Assembly: GCA_913774665.1 (NCBI GenBank)
Contig: CAJYHN010000002.1
Span: forward strand, 729,464 to 793,463
Direction: 5' to 3'
Source of the DNA: an uncultured Microbacterium sp.
GTDB taxonomy: Bacteria; Actinomycetota; Actinomycetes; Actinomycetales; Microbacteriaceae
Length of the DNA stretch: 64,000 nucleotides
Shown: piece by piece, positions 1 to 7,874 of the stretch
How the letters are laid out: each line of letters begins with the position of its first letter
Numbering within the stretch: position 1 is the stretch's first letter
Position numbers and translations under genes: made by a program
The notes under the pieces: model-generated
Told to the model about the DNA's origin: nothing
Seen by the model: the letters and a program-made list of their open reading frames with translations, nothing else
The model's database searches: none

Positions 1-2
1 GA

Positions 3-947
3 GACGTGCTGTTCACCTCGGGGGGCACCGAGTCGAACAACGCGGCGATCAAGGGGATCGTGCTCGGGTCGGGGCGTCGGCATCTCGTGACCACCCCGAT
101 CGAGCACGAATCGGTGCTCGCCTCCGCCGACTACCTGCACCGCCTCCACGGGGTCGAGGTCACGCACGCACCCGTCGACGACACCGGAACCCTGACCCCC
201 GAGACGCTCGCCGGGGTCCTGCGCGACGACACGGCCCTCGTGTCGGTGGGCTACGCGAACAACGAGATCGGCACGGTGCAAGACGCCGCGGCGCTCGCCG
301 CCGTCGCGCACGCTCGCGGAGTGCCCCTGCACCTCGACGCCGTGCAAGCGGCGGGGTGGCTGCCGCTGGCGGAGACCGGGGCGGATGCCGTGACCATCGC
401 CGGACACAAGATCGGCGCCCCGAAGGGCACGGGAATCCTCGCCGTGCGCGGACGCCTGCCGTTCGAGCCCCTGCTGCACGGAGGCGGACAGGAGCGCGGC
501 CGCCGCTCGGGCACTCCCGACGTCGCCGGGGCCGTGGGCATCGCCACCGCCCTCACCCTGGCCGAGACCGAGCGCGTCGACGAGACCACCCGGGTCGGCG
601 CCCTGCGCGATGCGTTCATCGCCCGGGTGCTCGCCCTCGTGCCCGGCGCGCGTCTCACCGGTCACCCCACTCGTCGCCTGCCCGGCACCGCGAGCTTTGT
701 CTTCCCCGGCACCAACGGCGAGACCGTGCTGCTCGAGCTGGAGCGGCGCGGCATCGTCTCGTCGAGCGGATCCGCGTGCGCGGCGGGCAGCGACGAGGCC
801 TCGCACGTGCTGATCGCGATCGGTCTCGCGCACGACGACGCCCGCACCGCCGTGCGCTTCACGCTGCCGCACGGCCTGAGCGCTTCTCTCGACGACGTGG
901 CAGATGCCGTCGCCGCCGCCGTCACCGCCGTAGGATCGCGCGGGTGA
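3..947 (+). CDS. Cysteine desulfurase (NifS/IscS family), 5' truncated by the window edge
   Basis: This PLP enzyme takes sulfur from cysteine for Fe-S cluster and thio-cofactor synthesis. The reading frame is already open at base 3, and the first visible residues (DVLFTSGGTESNN) form the phosphate-binding loop, so roughly the first 60-70 residues lie outside the window. The PLP lysine is in AGHKIGAPKG, about 135 residues into the visible part. The catalytic cysteine is in SSSGSACAAGSDE, about residue 258. The C-terminus is intact. The stop codon overlaps the GTG of the next gene (GTGA), so the two are translationally coupled. Family assignment is secure; IscS versus SufS-type use cannot be told from this fragment. 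Confidence 0.93.
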   Translation, partial: DVLFTSGGTESNNAAIKGIVLGSGRRHLVTTPIEHESVLASADYLHRLHGVEVTHAPVDDTGTLTPETLAGVLRDDTALVSVGYANNEIGTVQDAAALAAVAHARGVPLHLDAVQAAGWLPLAETGADAVTIAGHKIGAPKGTGILAVRGRLPFEPLLHGGGQERGRRSGTPDVAGAVGIATALTLAETERVDETTRVGALRDAFIARVLALVPGARLTGHPTRRLPGTASFVFPGTNGETVLLELERRGIVSSSGSACAAGSDEASHVLIAIGLAHDDARTAVRFTLPHGLSASLDDVADAVAAAVTAVGSRG

Positions 948-1840
948 GTTCCACCCCGGTCACCGTGATCGTCCCCGGCTTCGACGTCGCCGACTACGCG
1001 CAAGAAGCGCTCGACTCCCTGCGGGCGCAGACGCACCCGCGCTGGAGCGCAATCCTCGTCGACGACGCCTCGAACGATGACACGGCGCGCATCTTCGCCG
1101 ACGCCGCCTCCGTCGACGCCCGGTTCCGCCTCGAGCGGCACACCGCGCAGAGGGGGCTCGGAGCCGCCCGCAACACGGGCCTCGCACGGGTGGACACCCC
1201 GTACACCGCGTTCCTCGACGCCGACGACGTCATGCGCCCCCAGGCCCTCTCGCGCCTGGCCGACACTCTCGATCGCACCGGCAGCGACTTCGCGGTGGGC
1301 GCCTACGTGCGTCTGCGACCGGATGCCGACAGCCCCGCCTACGTCGCCGGAGAGGTGCAGCCCTGGGTCTCGGCATCCACCGATCCGGCCCGTGAGCGCA
1401 CGACGCTCGCGGAGCACCCCGCCGCGTCGGGCAACATCGTGGCCTGGTCGAAGATGAGCCGCACCGACTTCTGGCGCACGCACGACCTGCGGTTCCCCGA
1501 GGGGCGCTACTACGAGGACCAGGTGCTCACGCAGCGCATGTACACGCGGGCGGCGGCGTTCGACGTCATCCCCGACGTCGTCGTCGACTGGCGCCAGCGC
1601 CGCGAGGGCGGGTCGATCACTCAGCGGCTCAGCGAGCTCGCCGTCCTGCGTGATTACCTCGACGCTCTCGGCGAGGGCATCGCGGTTCTCCGGGCCGCCG
1701 GAGCCGACGCGGCCGTGCGCGAACGCGGGGCGCTCATCCGCACCCTCGACCTGCCGCCGCTCGAGCGCATCGCCGAGTCGCACCCCGACCCCGCGTACCG
1801 CATCGCGCTCGAGGCGTTCGTCGAGACCCTGCCGGGCTGA
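944..1840 (+). CDS. Glycosyltransferase family 2
   Basis: This 298-residue protein looks like a cytosolic GT-A fold glycosyltransferase that adds a sugar from a nucleotide donor to an unknown acceptor. It opens with the family's TVIVPGFDVADYAQEAL strand-helix, followed by VDDASNDDT and the metal-binding DADD near residues 92-95 (TAFLDADDVMRPQ). A later EDQVLTQRMY segment fits the usual acidic catalytic region. No membrane segment is seen. The GTG start at 944 was chosen because it overlaps the stop of the desulfurase gene by four bases and places the Rossmann strand at the N-terminus. A longer open frame upstream only reads through the desulfurase in another frame. The substrate is unknown. 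Confidence 0.85.
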   Translation: MSSTPVTVIVPGFDVADYAQEALDSLRAQTHPRWSAILVDDASNDDTARIFADAASVDARFRLERHTAQRGLGAARNTGLARVDTPYTAFLDADDVMRPQALSRLADTLDRTGSDFAVGAYVRLRPDADSPAYVAGEVQPWVSASTDPARERTTLAEHPAASGNIVAWSKMSRTDFWRTHDLRFPEGRYYEDQVLTQRMYTRAAAFDVIPDVVVDWRQRREGGSITQRLSELAVLRDYLDALGEGIAVLRAAGADAAVRERGALIRTLDLPPLERIAESHPDPAYRIALEAFVETLPG

Positions 1841-1847
1841 CGCCCGA

Positions 1848-1932
1848 CGGGGGGCGGCGGGGGCGGGGCGGGGTGCCGCGGGGCGGGTTGAGGTGCCGCC
1901 GGGGCGGGGCGGGGTGCCGGGCCGCCGGGGGT
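1848..1932 (+). other. G-rich low-complexity stretch
   Basis: The plus strand carries many closely spaced runs of three to six G separated by one to six bases, with a repeated GGGGCGGGGTGCCG word. Such spacing can form G-quadruplexes. The whole 1841-2263 interval holds no convincing gene: frames open here have poor coding character, and the rest is covered by the hairpin and terminator entries. Confidence 0.5.
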
Positions 1933-2138
1933 ACCGCGCCGCCAGGGTTCCGCTGACACCTCCAAATCACGCCGACGCCGCCTTGTCACCGAGGTGCTGT
2001 CTCACGCGAGCTCAGCAGCCACCCTCCCCACGCATGGACCACCGGCGTGCCTGGCCACGACACCCCGGACACAACCGCGGAACGCCCATCCGACACGCCG
2101 ATGGCGGATGCCGATACCGGGCGCGCCATCGAAAACTC

Positions 2139-2219
2139 CCGCCGTTGTGCACGCGGTAGGCCCGCGACCGCGCGGACTGACGTCGGCCGAAAGCTCCGCC
2201 GTTGGGCACACGGCGGAGC
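2139..2219. repeat. Dispersed CCGCCGTTGTGCAC motif plus hairpin
   Basis: CCGCCGTTGTGCAC occurs at 2139-2152. A degenerate copy (CCGCCGTTGGGCACA) follows at 2197-2211 inside a perfect 9-bp stem, GCTCCGCCG (2193-2201) against CGGCGGAGC (2211-2219). The same 14-mer is the right arm of the three 120-bp repeats at 26.7-27.0 kb, so this looks like a small member of a dispersed intergenic family. Confidence 0.55.
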
Positions 2220-2241
2220 CGGGACCGCCCGGCCTGACGAC

Positions 2242-2262
2242 GGCTCCCTCTCCGGGAGGGGC
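2242..2262 (-). terminator. Hairpin just after the ABC exporter gene
   Basis: CTCCC and GGGAG flank a five-base loop, with partial extension by GG/CC, directly downstream of the ABC exporter stop codon on the minus strand. There is no T-run, so the call rests on position and structure only. Confidence 0.35.
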
Positions 2263-2263
2263 C

Positions 2264-4204
2264 TCAGGCCGGAGCCTCGTCGGCGCGACGCGCGGGGAGG
2301 GCCGCACGGGCGAGGCCCGCTTCGTCGAGCTGCTCCTCCGCGAGGACGAACGAAGAGGCGAGCTGTTCGGCCGCAAGGCTCGCGTACAGGCCACCCTGGG
2401 CCAGCAGCTCGCTGTGCGTTCCCGATTCGACGATGCGGCCGGCATCCACCACGTGGATCCGGTCGGCGCCGATGACCGTCGACAGGCGATGCGCGATCGA
2501 CAGGGTCGTGCGTCCGTGCGAGGCCGTCTCGAGGGCCTCTTGAACGATGCGCTCCGACACCGTGTCGAGCGCGCTCGTGGCCTCGTCGAGCAGGAGGACC
2601 GGCGGGTCCTTCAGCAGCACGCGAGCGATGGCGATCCGTTGCTTCTCTCCGCCCGAGAGGCGGTAGCCGCGCTCGCCCACGATGGTGTCGTAGCCCGCCT
2701 CGAATGAGGCGATGACGTGGTGGATGTTCGCCGCGCGACAGGCGGCCTCGATCTCGTCGTCCGTAGCGTCGGGGCGGGCGTAGCGCAGGTTCTCGCGCAC
2801 GGTCGCGTGGAACAGGTAGGTCTCCTGCGAGACGATGCCGATCTCGTCGATGATCGAGGCCCGGTCGAGGGTGCGCACGTCAGCGCCCGAGAACATCACC
2901 GCTCCCCCGGTCGCCTCGTACATGCGCGGTGTGAGGTAGAGGATCGTCGTCTTGCCCGCGCCCGACGGGCCGACGAACGCGACGTGCTGGCCGGGCTCCA
3001 CGGTGAACGAGATGCCGTCGAGGGTGGGCCGAGCCTGCGCGGGGGCGTCGGGGTAGCGGAACTCGACGTCGCGGAACTCGATGCGCCCCACCGGTCCCGG
3101 AGCGGCCGAGACGGGCCGCGCGTCGGGCTCGTCGACGATCGCGGGACGCAGGTCGAGGTACTCGAAGATGCGGGCGAACAGCGCCGACGAGGTCTGCACG
3201 TCGAGCGCGACGCGCATGAGCCCCATCAGCGGCATGAGCAGCCGAGCCTGCACGGTGGTGAAGGCCACGATCGTTCCGGCCGTGATCGCTCCCGCGCCGC
3301 CTCCGATGAGATACCCCGCGACGAGGTAGATGACCGCGGGCACACTCGACATGATCACTTGCACCACGGCGAAGAAGCCCTGGCCGCTCATGGCCCGACG
3401 CACCTGCAGACGGACCTGGTTGTCGTTCTCGGCGTCGAAACGCGCGGATTCCGTGCGCTGGCGGTTGAACGACTTCGACAGCAGGATGCCGGAGACGCTC
3501 AAGGTCTCTTGCGTGATCGCCGACAACTCCGACAGCGACTCCTGCGTCTCGCCCGCGATGCGCGCCCGCACCTGGCCGACTCGGCGCTGCACGAACAGGA
3601 GGAAGGGCATGAGCGCGACCGCGATCAGGGTGAGGCGCCAGTCGATGAGGATCATCGCCACCAGCGAGGCGATCACCGTCACGGCGTTGCCCAGGATGCT
3701 CGTGACCGTGTTCGTCAGCACGCCCGAGACACCGCCGACGTCGTTCTGCAGACGCGACTGGATGACGCCCGTCTTGGTGCGGGTGAAGAAGCCGAGCTCC
3801 ATGTTCTGAAGGTGGTCGAACAGGCGCGTGCGCAGATCACCGGTGACCCGGTTGCCGACCGTGGCGGTCAGCCAGGTCTGGCCGACGTTCAGGGCCGCTG
3901 AGACCAGGAAGAGTCCGATCATGATGCCGACCAGGAACGCGAGCAGTGAGAGGTCGGGGCTCGATCCGTCGACGGGGAACAACGCATCGTCGAAGATCCG
4001 CTGCACCAGCAACGGCGGAACGACGGCCACGGCCGCGCCCACCACCACGAGGAGCGCGGTGAAGACGATGCGACCGCGATAGGGCCGGAACAGGTCGACG
4101 ACGCGGCGACCGAGGTGGGCCACGCGCGGGGCCTGCGCGTTGCGGCGGCGCTGCACCTCGGCGTCCACGCCGCGGAACATACTCCCGCCCATACCCATGC
4201 TCAT
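2264..4204 (-). CDS. ABC exporter, fused permease and ATPase (MsbA/LmrA type)
   Basis: This 646-residue half-transporter should work as a dimer in the cytoplasmic membrane, exporting lipids, drugs or peptides; the substrate cannot be told. The transmembrane domain covers about residues 45-345. The ATPase domain follows, with Walker A GPSGAGKTT (412-420), Q-loop SQETYL, signature LSGGE (516-520), Walker B LLLDE (537-541) and H-loop SIAHRL. The ATG at 4204 was chosen because TAGGCT lies seven bases upstream, the leaderless spacing seen at many genes here. An open frame extends further upstream but without sequence resembling the family. It is divergent from an MFS exporter gene, so the pair may respond to the same stress. 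Confidence 0.9.
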   Translation of the reverse strand: MSMGMGGSMFRGVDAEVQRRRNAQAPRVAHLGRRVVDLFRPYRGRIVFTALLVVVGAAVAVVPPLLVQRIFDDALFPVDGSSPDLSLLAFLVGIMIGLFLVSAALNVGQTWLTATVGNRVTGDLRTRLFDHLQNMELGFFTRTKTGVIQSRLQNDVGGVSGVLTNTVTSILGNAVTVIASLVAMILIDWRLTLIAVALMPFLLFVQRRVGQVRARIAGETQESLSELSAITQETLSVSGILLSKSFNRQRTESARFDAENDNQVRLQVRRAMSGQGFFAVVQVIMSSVPAVIYLVAGYLIGGGAGAITAGTIVAFTTVQARLLMPLMGLMRVALDVQTSSALFARIFEYLDLRPAIVDEPDARPVSAAPGPVGRIEFRDVEFRYPDAPAQARPTLDGISFTVEPGQHVAFVGPSGAGKTTILYLTPRMYEATGGAVMFSGADVRTLDRASIIDEIGIVSQETYLFHATVRENLRYARPDATDDEIEAACRAANIHHVIASFEAGYDTIVGERGYRLSGGEKQRIAIARVLLKDPPVLLLDEATSALDTVSERIVQEALETASHGRTTLSIAHRLSTVIGADRIHVVDAGRIVESGTHSELLAQGGLYASLAAEQLASSFVLAEEQLDEAGLARAALPARRADEAPA

Positions 4205-4211
4205 GATCGTC

Positions 4212-4217
4212 AGCCTA
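4212..4217 (-). promoter_or_regulatory. -10 TAGGCT for leaderless ABC exporter mRNA
   Basis: TAGGCT ends seven bases before the ATG at 4204, which would place the transcription start on or next to the start codon. Confidence 0.55.
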
Positions 4218-4398
4218 CGTCCGACCACCGACACCGGCTCGGGCTGCGGCGATGTCGGGAGTACCCGATAGGGTCGCGGGCGAGCCTGCTCCGATCCGTG
4301 GACCCGACGCAGGAATAACCCGGGGTGGAGCTCCGTTGTGGCCAACGCAGTCGCCCTCCGTGGCGCCACGAAGCCCCCCGCACGAAAAGGACCTCGTC

Positions 4399-5889
4399 AT
4401 GGCCGCCACCGGCACCGTTCCCGTCTCCCGACCGCACGCCGCCGCGTCCGCGGCTGCCGCGCCCCGCAGTGGCCCCGTCATCGCCCTGCTCGTCGTCGCC
4501 GCGTTCGTCGTCATCCTCAACGAGACCACCATGTCCGTCGCACTGCCGGCGATCATGGCCGACTTCGGGGTGAGCGCCGCCACCGGACAATGGCTCACCT
4601 CGGCGTTCCTCTTGACGATGGCCGTCGTCATCCCCCTCACCGGCTTCCTGCTCGAGCGCTTCCCCATCCGCAACGTCTTCTTCAGCGCGATGGGCGTCTT
4701 CGCTCTCGGTACCCTCGTCGCCGCGCTCGCGCCGGCCTTCGGGGTCCTGCTCGTGGGCCGCATCGTTCAGGCGATGGGCACGGGCGTCATGATGCCGCTG
4801 CTGTTCACCACTGTCCTGAACCTGGTTCCCGCGAACAAGCGCGGTCGGGTCATGGGCGTCGTGACGATCGTCATCGCCGTCGCTCCGGCGGTCGGCCCGA
4901 CCGTGTCCGGACTCATCCTGTCGGCCCTCACCTGGCACGCGATCTTCTGGCTCATCCTCCCGATCGCCCTCGCGGCCATCGCGCTCGGCGCGCGGTGGGT
5001 CCGCAACGTCACCCAGACCCGCCCCGACGCACGATTCGACGTGCTCTCCGTCATCCTGTCGGCGATCGGCTTCGGCGGTCTCGTCTACGGCCTCAGCGCC
5101 ATCGGCGAGTCGGCATCCGGGCACTCGTCCGTTCCGGTGTGGATCCCTCTCGCCGTCGGCGCGGTCTTCGTCACCGTCTTCGTGATCCGTCAGCTCCGTC
5201 TGCAGCGCTCCGACTCCGCTCTCCTCGACCTGCGCGTGTTCCAGAGCTCGTCGTTCCGTCTCGCCGTTCCCCTGGTCGCGATCGTGATGGCCGCGCTCTT
5301 CGGCTCGCTCATCCTGCTGCCGATCTTCCTGCAGCAGGCGCTCGGCCTCAGCAGCCTCACGGTGGGTCTCATGCTGCTTCCGGGTGGCGTGCTCATGGGC
5401 GTGATGGCACCGATCGTCGGCCGCCTCTTCGACCGCTTCGGGCCGACCCCGCTCGTCATCCCCGGCATGCTGATCGCGGCCGGGGTGTTGTGGACGATGG
5501 CGCTGACTTTCGGTCAGGACACGCCCATCTGGTGGATCGTGACGGTCTACCTCGCCCTCAACCTCGGGCTCGGCCTCGTGTTCACGCCGCTGATGACCTC
5601 CGCGCTCGGCTCGCTCCCCCGCCGGTTGTACTCCCACGGCAGCGCCGTGGTGGGCACCGCGCAGCAGGTGGCCGGTGCGGCCGGTACGGCCGGTTTCGTG
5701 GCGATCATGACCGTGTTCTCCAGCGCCGCTCTCGCCGGGGGTGCGGATCAGGCCGGAGCCGTCGCGTCAGGCGTCCATGCCTCATTCGTCGTCGGCGCGG
5801 TCATCGCGACCGCAGCGGTCGTCCTCGCGTGCTTCGTCCGCAAGCCGGCAGAAGTCGAAGACGCCGACGCGCCTGTCGGCGCACACTGA
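4399..5889 (+). CDS. MFS multidrug exporter, DHA2-like
   Basis: This 496-residue integral membrane protein is a proton-driven drug/H+ antiporter of the major facilitator superfamily. Its first helix ends in LNETTMSVALPAIMADF, and the loop FLLERFPIRN plus the GRIVQAMGTG segment are typical of the DHA2 branch that includes LmrB- and EmrB-like pumps. Long hydrophobic segments continue to about residue 480, followed by a short charged tail. The ATG at 4399 has AAAAGGA about eight bases upstream and starts just before the first helix; an in-frame extension upstream is Pro/Arg-rich and not family-like. It lies back to back with the ABC exporter gene. The substrate is unknown. Confidence 0.88.
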   Translation: MAATGTVPVSRPHAAASAAAAPRSGPVIALLVVAAFVVILNETTMSVALPAIMADFGVSAATGQWLTSAFLLTMAVVIPLTGFLLERFPIRNVFFSAMGVFALGTLVAALAPAFGVLLVGRIVQAMGTGVMMPLLFTTVLNLVPANKRGRVMGVVTIVIAVAPAVGPTVSGLILSALTWHAIFWLILPIALAAIALGARWVRNVTQTRPDARFDVLSVILSAIGFGGLVYGLSAIGESASGHSSVPVWIPLAVGAVFVTVFVIRQLRLQRSDSALLDLRVFQSSSFRLAVPLVAIVMAALFGSLILLPIFLQQALGLSSLTVGLMLLPGGVLMGVMAPIVGRLFDRFGPTPLVIPGMLIAAGVLWTMALTFGQDTPIWWIVTVYLALNLGLGLVFTPLMTSALGSLPRRLYSHGSAVVGTAQQVAGAAGTAGFVAIMTVFSSAALAGGADQAGAVASGVHASFVVGAVIATAAVVLACFVRKPAEVEDADAPVGAH

Positions 5890-5896
5890 CCCCCGT

Positions 5897-5926
5897 ACCG
5901 GGTGGGCGCTCCGGCGCCCGCCCGGT
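5897..5926 (+). terminator. Hairpin after the MFS gene
   Basis: A 13-bp stem with one G-T pair (5897-5909 against 5914-5926) closes on a TCCG loop, eight bases after the MFS stop codon, and is followed by CGTTCG. It fits an actinobacterial terminator with a short T-tract. Confidence 0.6.
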
Positions 5927-5984
5927 CGTTCGAGCCACAGCAGCGCCCCGGCGCCCGCCCGGTCGTGCGAGCCACGGCAGCGCC
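5911..5984. repeat. Two tandem 37-bp direct repeats
   Basis: Bases 5911-5947 are repeated at 5948-5984 with two mismatches. Each unit carries the 3' arm of the preceding terminator (GCGCCCGCCCGGT), so the duplication copied half a terminator. No gene is visible in the remaining 5985-6149. Confidence 0.75.
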
Positions 5985-6149
5985 TCGACCCGGCATGTGC
6001 GGCGCACGCGTCGCCGCTACCGGCAGCGTGTGCGTCGCGAGGCGCGGTGCGGCGAGGTGTCAGCGCGGTAGGCAACGGCGCACACTCGCCAGCGGAGGCG
6101 CGTGAGACAGGCGCCGGGAGGTGTCAGCGCGCGACGCGCCGACGGTGAA

Positions 6150-6290
6150 TCAGAGCGAGCAGGAACCGCCGCCGCAGCACTGCGAGGCGGAGGGCTTCTC
6201 GGTGGTGTCGGTCTCGACACCGGGAGCGTTGAGCAGCGCGATCAGCGGCTTCGACGCGGGGGTGGTGTCAGAGGTGGTGTCAGCGGACAT
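6150..6290 (-). CDS. Small Cys-rich protein ending CCGGGSC
   Basis: This 46-residue open frame has strongly G/C-biased third positions like its neighbours. It begins MSADTTSDTT, runs through a short hydrophobic patch (KPLIALLNAPG) and ends QCCGGGSCSL. The three clustered cysteines could bind a metal or take part in a redox or modification event; the function is unknown. The ATG at 6290 is preferred because TAGCAT sits seven bases upstream, which fits leaderless expression; an in-frame ATG at 6299 overlaps that hexamer. It stands alone, with the MFS gene pointing toward it and the DJ-1/PfpI gene divergent. Confidence 0.62.
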   Translation of the reverse strand: MSADTTSDTTPASKPLIALLNAPGVETDTTEKPSASQCCGGGSCSL

Positions 6291-6297
6291 GCGCTCC

Positions 6298-6303
6298 ATG
6301 CTA
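6298..6303 (-). promoter_or_regulatory. -10 TAGCAT for the small Cys-rich gene
   Basis: TAGCAT ends seven bases before the ATG at 6290 and decides between two possible start codons. Confidence 0.5.
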
Positions 6304-6431
6304 CGCCTGCGCGCGAGCGCGAGGGCCGCGCGAGAGGGCTAACGCCGGGGTCCGGCATCCGCAACCCCCGTCTCGCCGTCAGGCCGGGTTCTTAGCGTGG
6401 GACACCCCCGATCGAGAAAGAAGGGCTTCCC

Positions 6432-6980
6432 ATGACCGACCTCACCGGAAAGCGCATCGCGTTCCTCGCCACCGATGGATTCGAAGACAGCGAGCTGACC
6501 AGTCCGTGGGAGGCCGTGACCTCTGCCGGAGCCGAGGCGGTCCTCGTCTCGCCGAACGACGGCAGCATCAGCGGCGAGAAGGGCCACGAGCAGAAGGTCG
6601 ACCTCTCCGTCTCGGGTGCTTCGGCGGGCGACTTCGATGCTCTCGTCCTGCCCGGTGGCGTGCAGAACGCCGACGACATCCGCATCGTGAAGGATGCCGT
6701 GTCTTTCGCTCGCGCCTTCTTCGACCAGCACAAGCCGGTCGCCGTCATCTGCCACGGCGGATGGATTCTCACCGAGGCCGATGTGCTGAAGGGCCGCACG
6801 CTCACGAGCTATCCGACGCTGCAGACCGACCTGCGCAACGCCGGCGCCACCTGGGTCGACGAAGAGGTGCACGTCGACCAGGGCCTGGTCTCGAGCCGCA
6901 ACCCCGATGACCTGCCCGCGTTCAACGCGAAGCTCGTCGAGGAGGTCGCCGAAGGAAAGCACTCCGGCCAGACCGCCTGA
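6432..6980 (+). CDS. DJ-1/PfpI family protein (type 1 glutamine amidotransferase fold)
   Basis: This 182-residue cytosolic protein belongs to the PfpI branch of the DJ-1 superfamily, whose members are described as stress-linked glyoxalases, deglycases or peptidases. The nucleophile elbow is VICHGG with Cys107 and His108, and the conserved acidic residue is Glu18 in DGFEDSE. The AVLVSP, ALVLPGG and CHGGWIL blocks are all in place and the length is normal. The ATG at 6432 has an AAGAAGGG Shine-Dalgarno-like stretch; TAGCGT at 6393-6398 may be the -10 box, giving a leader of about 30 bases. A strong terminator follows. It is probably a single-gene unit. Confidence 0.9.
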   Translation: MTDLTGKRIAFLATDGFEDSELTSPWEAVTSAGAEAVLVSPNDGSISGEKGHEQKVDLSVSGASAGDFDALVLPGGVQNADDIRIVKDAVSFARAFFDQHKPVAVICHGGWILTEADVLKGRTLTSYPTLQTDLRNAGATWVDEEVHVDQGLVSSRNPDDLPAFNAKLVEEVAEGKHSGQTA

Positions 6981-6994
6981 GCACTTTTGCGCAG

Positions 6995-7026
6995 AGGGCC
7001 CCGGACCACGGTCCGGGGCCCTTTCT
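6995..7026 (+). terminator. Rho-independent terminator of the DJ-1/PfpI gene
   Basis: A perfect 12-bp stem (6995-7006 with 7011-7022, AGGGCCCCGGAC arm) closes on CACG and is followed by TTCTC. Confidence 0.85.
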
Positions 7027-7044
7027 CGTCAGCACCCCGTGCGG

Positions 7045-7707
7045 TTCCTCAGTGATTCGCACAACCTCAGCCCCGAACCGCCCCCGCGAACAGACTTTGT
7101 ACGAATCGCGGAAGTTACGCCGCACCCCCGCCCGACGCCGTCGCGGCCACGACCGCACACCCGTCGCGCATACCCTCAGCGATCCGCACAACCTCAGCCC
7201 CGAACCGCCTCCGCCAACAGAGAATGCGCGAATCACGGAGGTTATGCCGGACGCCGTCGCAACCCTGGCCGTGCGCAGCCCCGCCGACTCACCCGTCGCG
7301 TGTAACCTCAGCGATCCGCACAACCTCAGCCCCAAACCGCCTTCGCCAAAAGACTTGGTGCGAATCACGGAGGTTACGCCACAACCGCGCGGGACGCCAT
7401 CGCAACCCCGCCCGCGCGCAGCCGCGACCGACGCCGTCGCAGCCCCGCCCGCACACCCGTCGCGCAAACCCTCAGCGATCCGCACAACCTCAGCCCCAAA
7501 CCGCCTCCGCCAAAAGACTTGGTGCGAATCACGGAGGTTACGCCACAACCCCACCGGCCGCCATCGCAACCCCGCCCGCGCGCAGCCGCGACCGACGCCA
7601 TCGCAGCCCCGCCCGCACACCCGTCGCGCATACCCTCAGCGATCCACACAACCTCAGCCCCGAACCGCCCCGCGAACAGAGTTTGTGTGAATCGCGGAAG
7701 TTACGCC
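7045..7707. repeat. Array of five 77-78 bp imperfect hairpin repeats
   Basis: Copies lie at 7045-7121, 7171-7248, 7303-7380, 7467-7544 and 7631-7707. Each has a left arm like TAACCTCAGCGATCCGCAC and a right arm like GTGCGAATCACGGAGGTTA, an imperfect inverted repeat around a C-rich centre. Spacers are 49, 54, 86 and 86 bp; the last two are near-identical to each other, so copies 3 to 5 arose by tandem duplication of a 164-bp unit. All spacers end in a CACCCGTCGCG-like block. No protein-coding signal is credible. The rest of the gap (7708-7874) is C-rich sequence with scattered CCTCAGCCC words and no gene. Confidence 0.85.
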
Positions 7708-7874
7708 GCACCCCCGCGGCCCCGCGAGGCACCCCCGCCGCCCCGCAGCCTCAGCCCGCCCAGCCCCGCCAGGCACCCAGCCCGCGCAACCTCAGCCCAC
7801 CCAACCCCGCAACCGCACCCCCGGCCCCGCCACCCGACACCCCACCGGCGCGCGCCCCGAGCCGCGCTCAACCC

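Noticed and set aside
4210-5637. 475-codon frame antisense to the first MFS gene
   Set aside because: Highly charged His/Asp/Arg/Gly composition typical of the antisense shadow of a GC-rich gene; the MFS frame on the other strand is certain.
6922-7620. Long open frames (over 200 codons) on both strands through the hairpin array
   Set aside because: They translate the repeat in several phases, are Arg/Pro/Ala-rich without domain features, and appear in most frames at once, as expected for GC-rich repeats lacking stops.
7045-7707. CRISPR array
   Set aside because: The repeats are 77-78 bp, diverge from each other, and two of the four spacers are near-identical copies. No cas gene is present.
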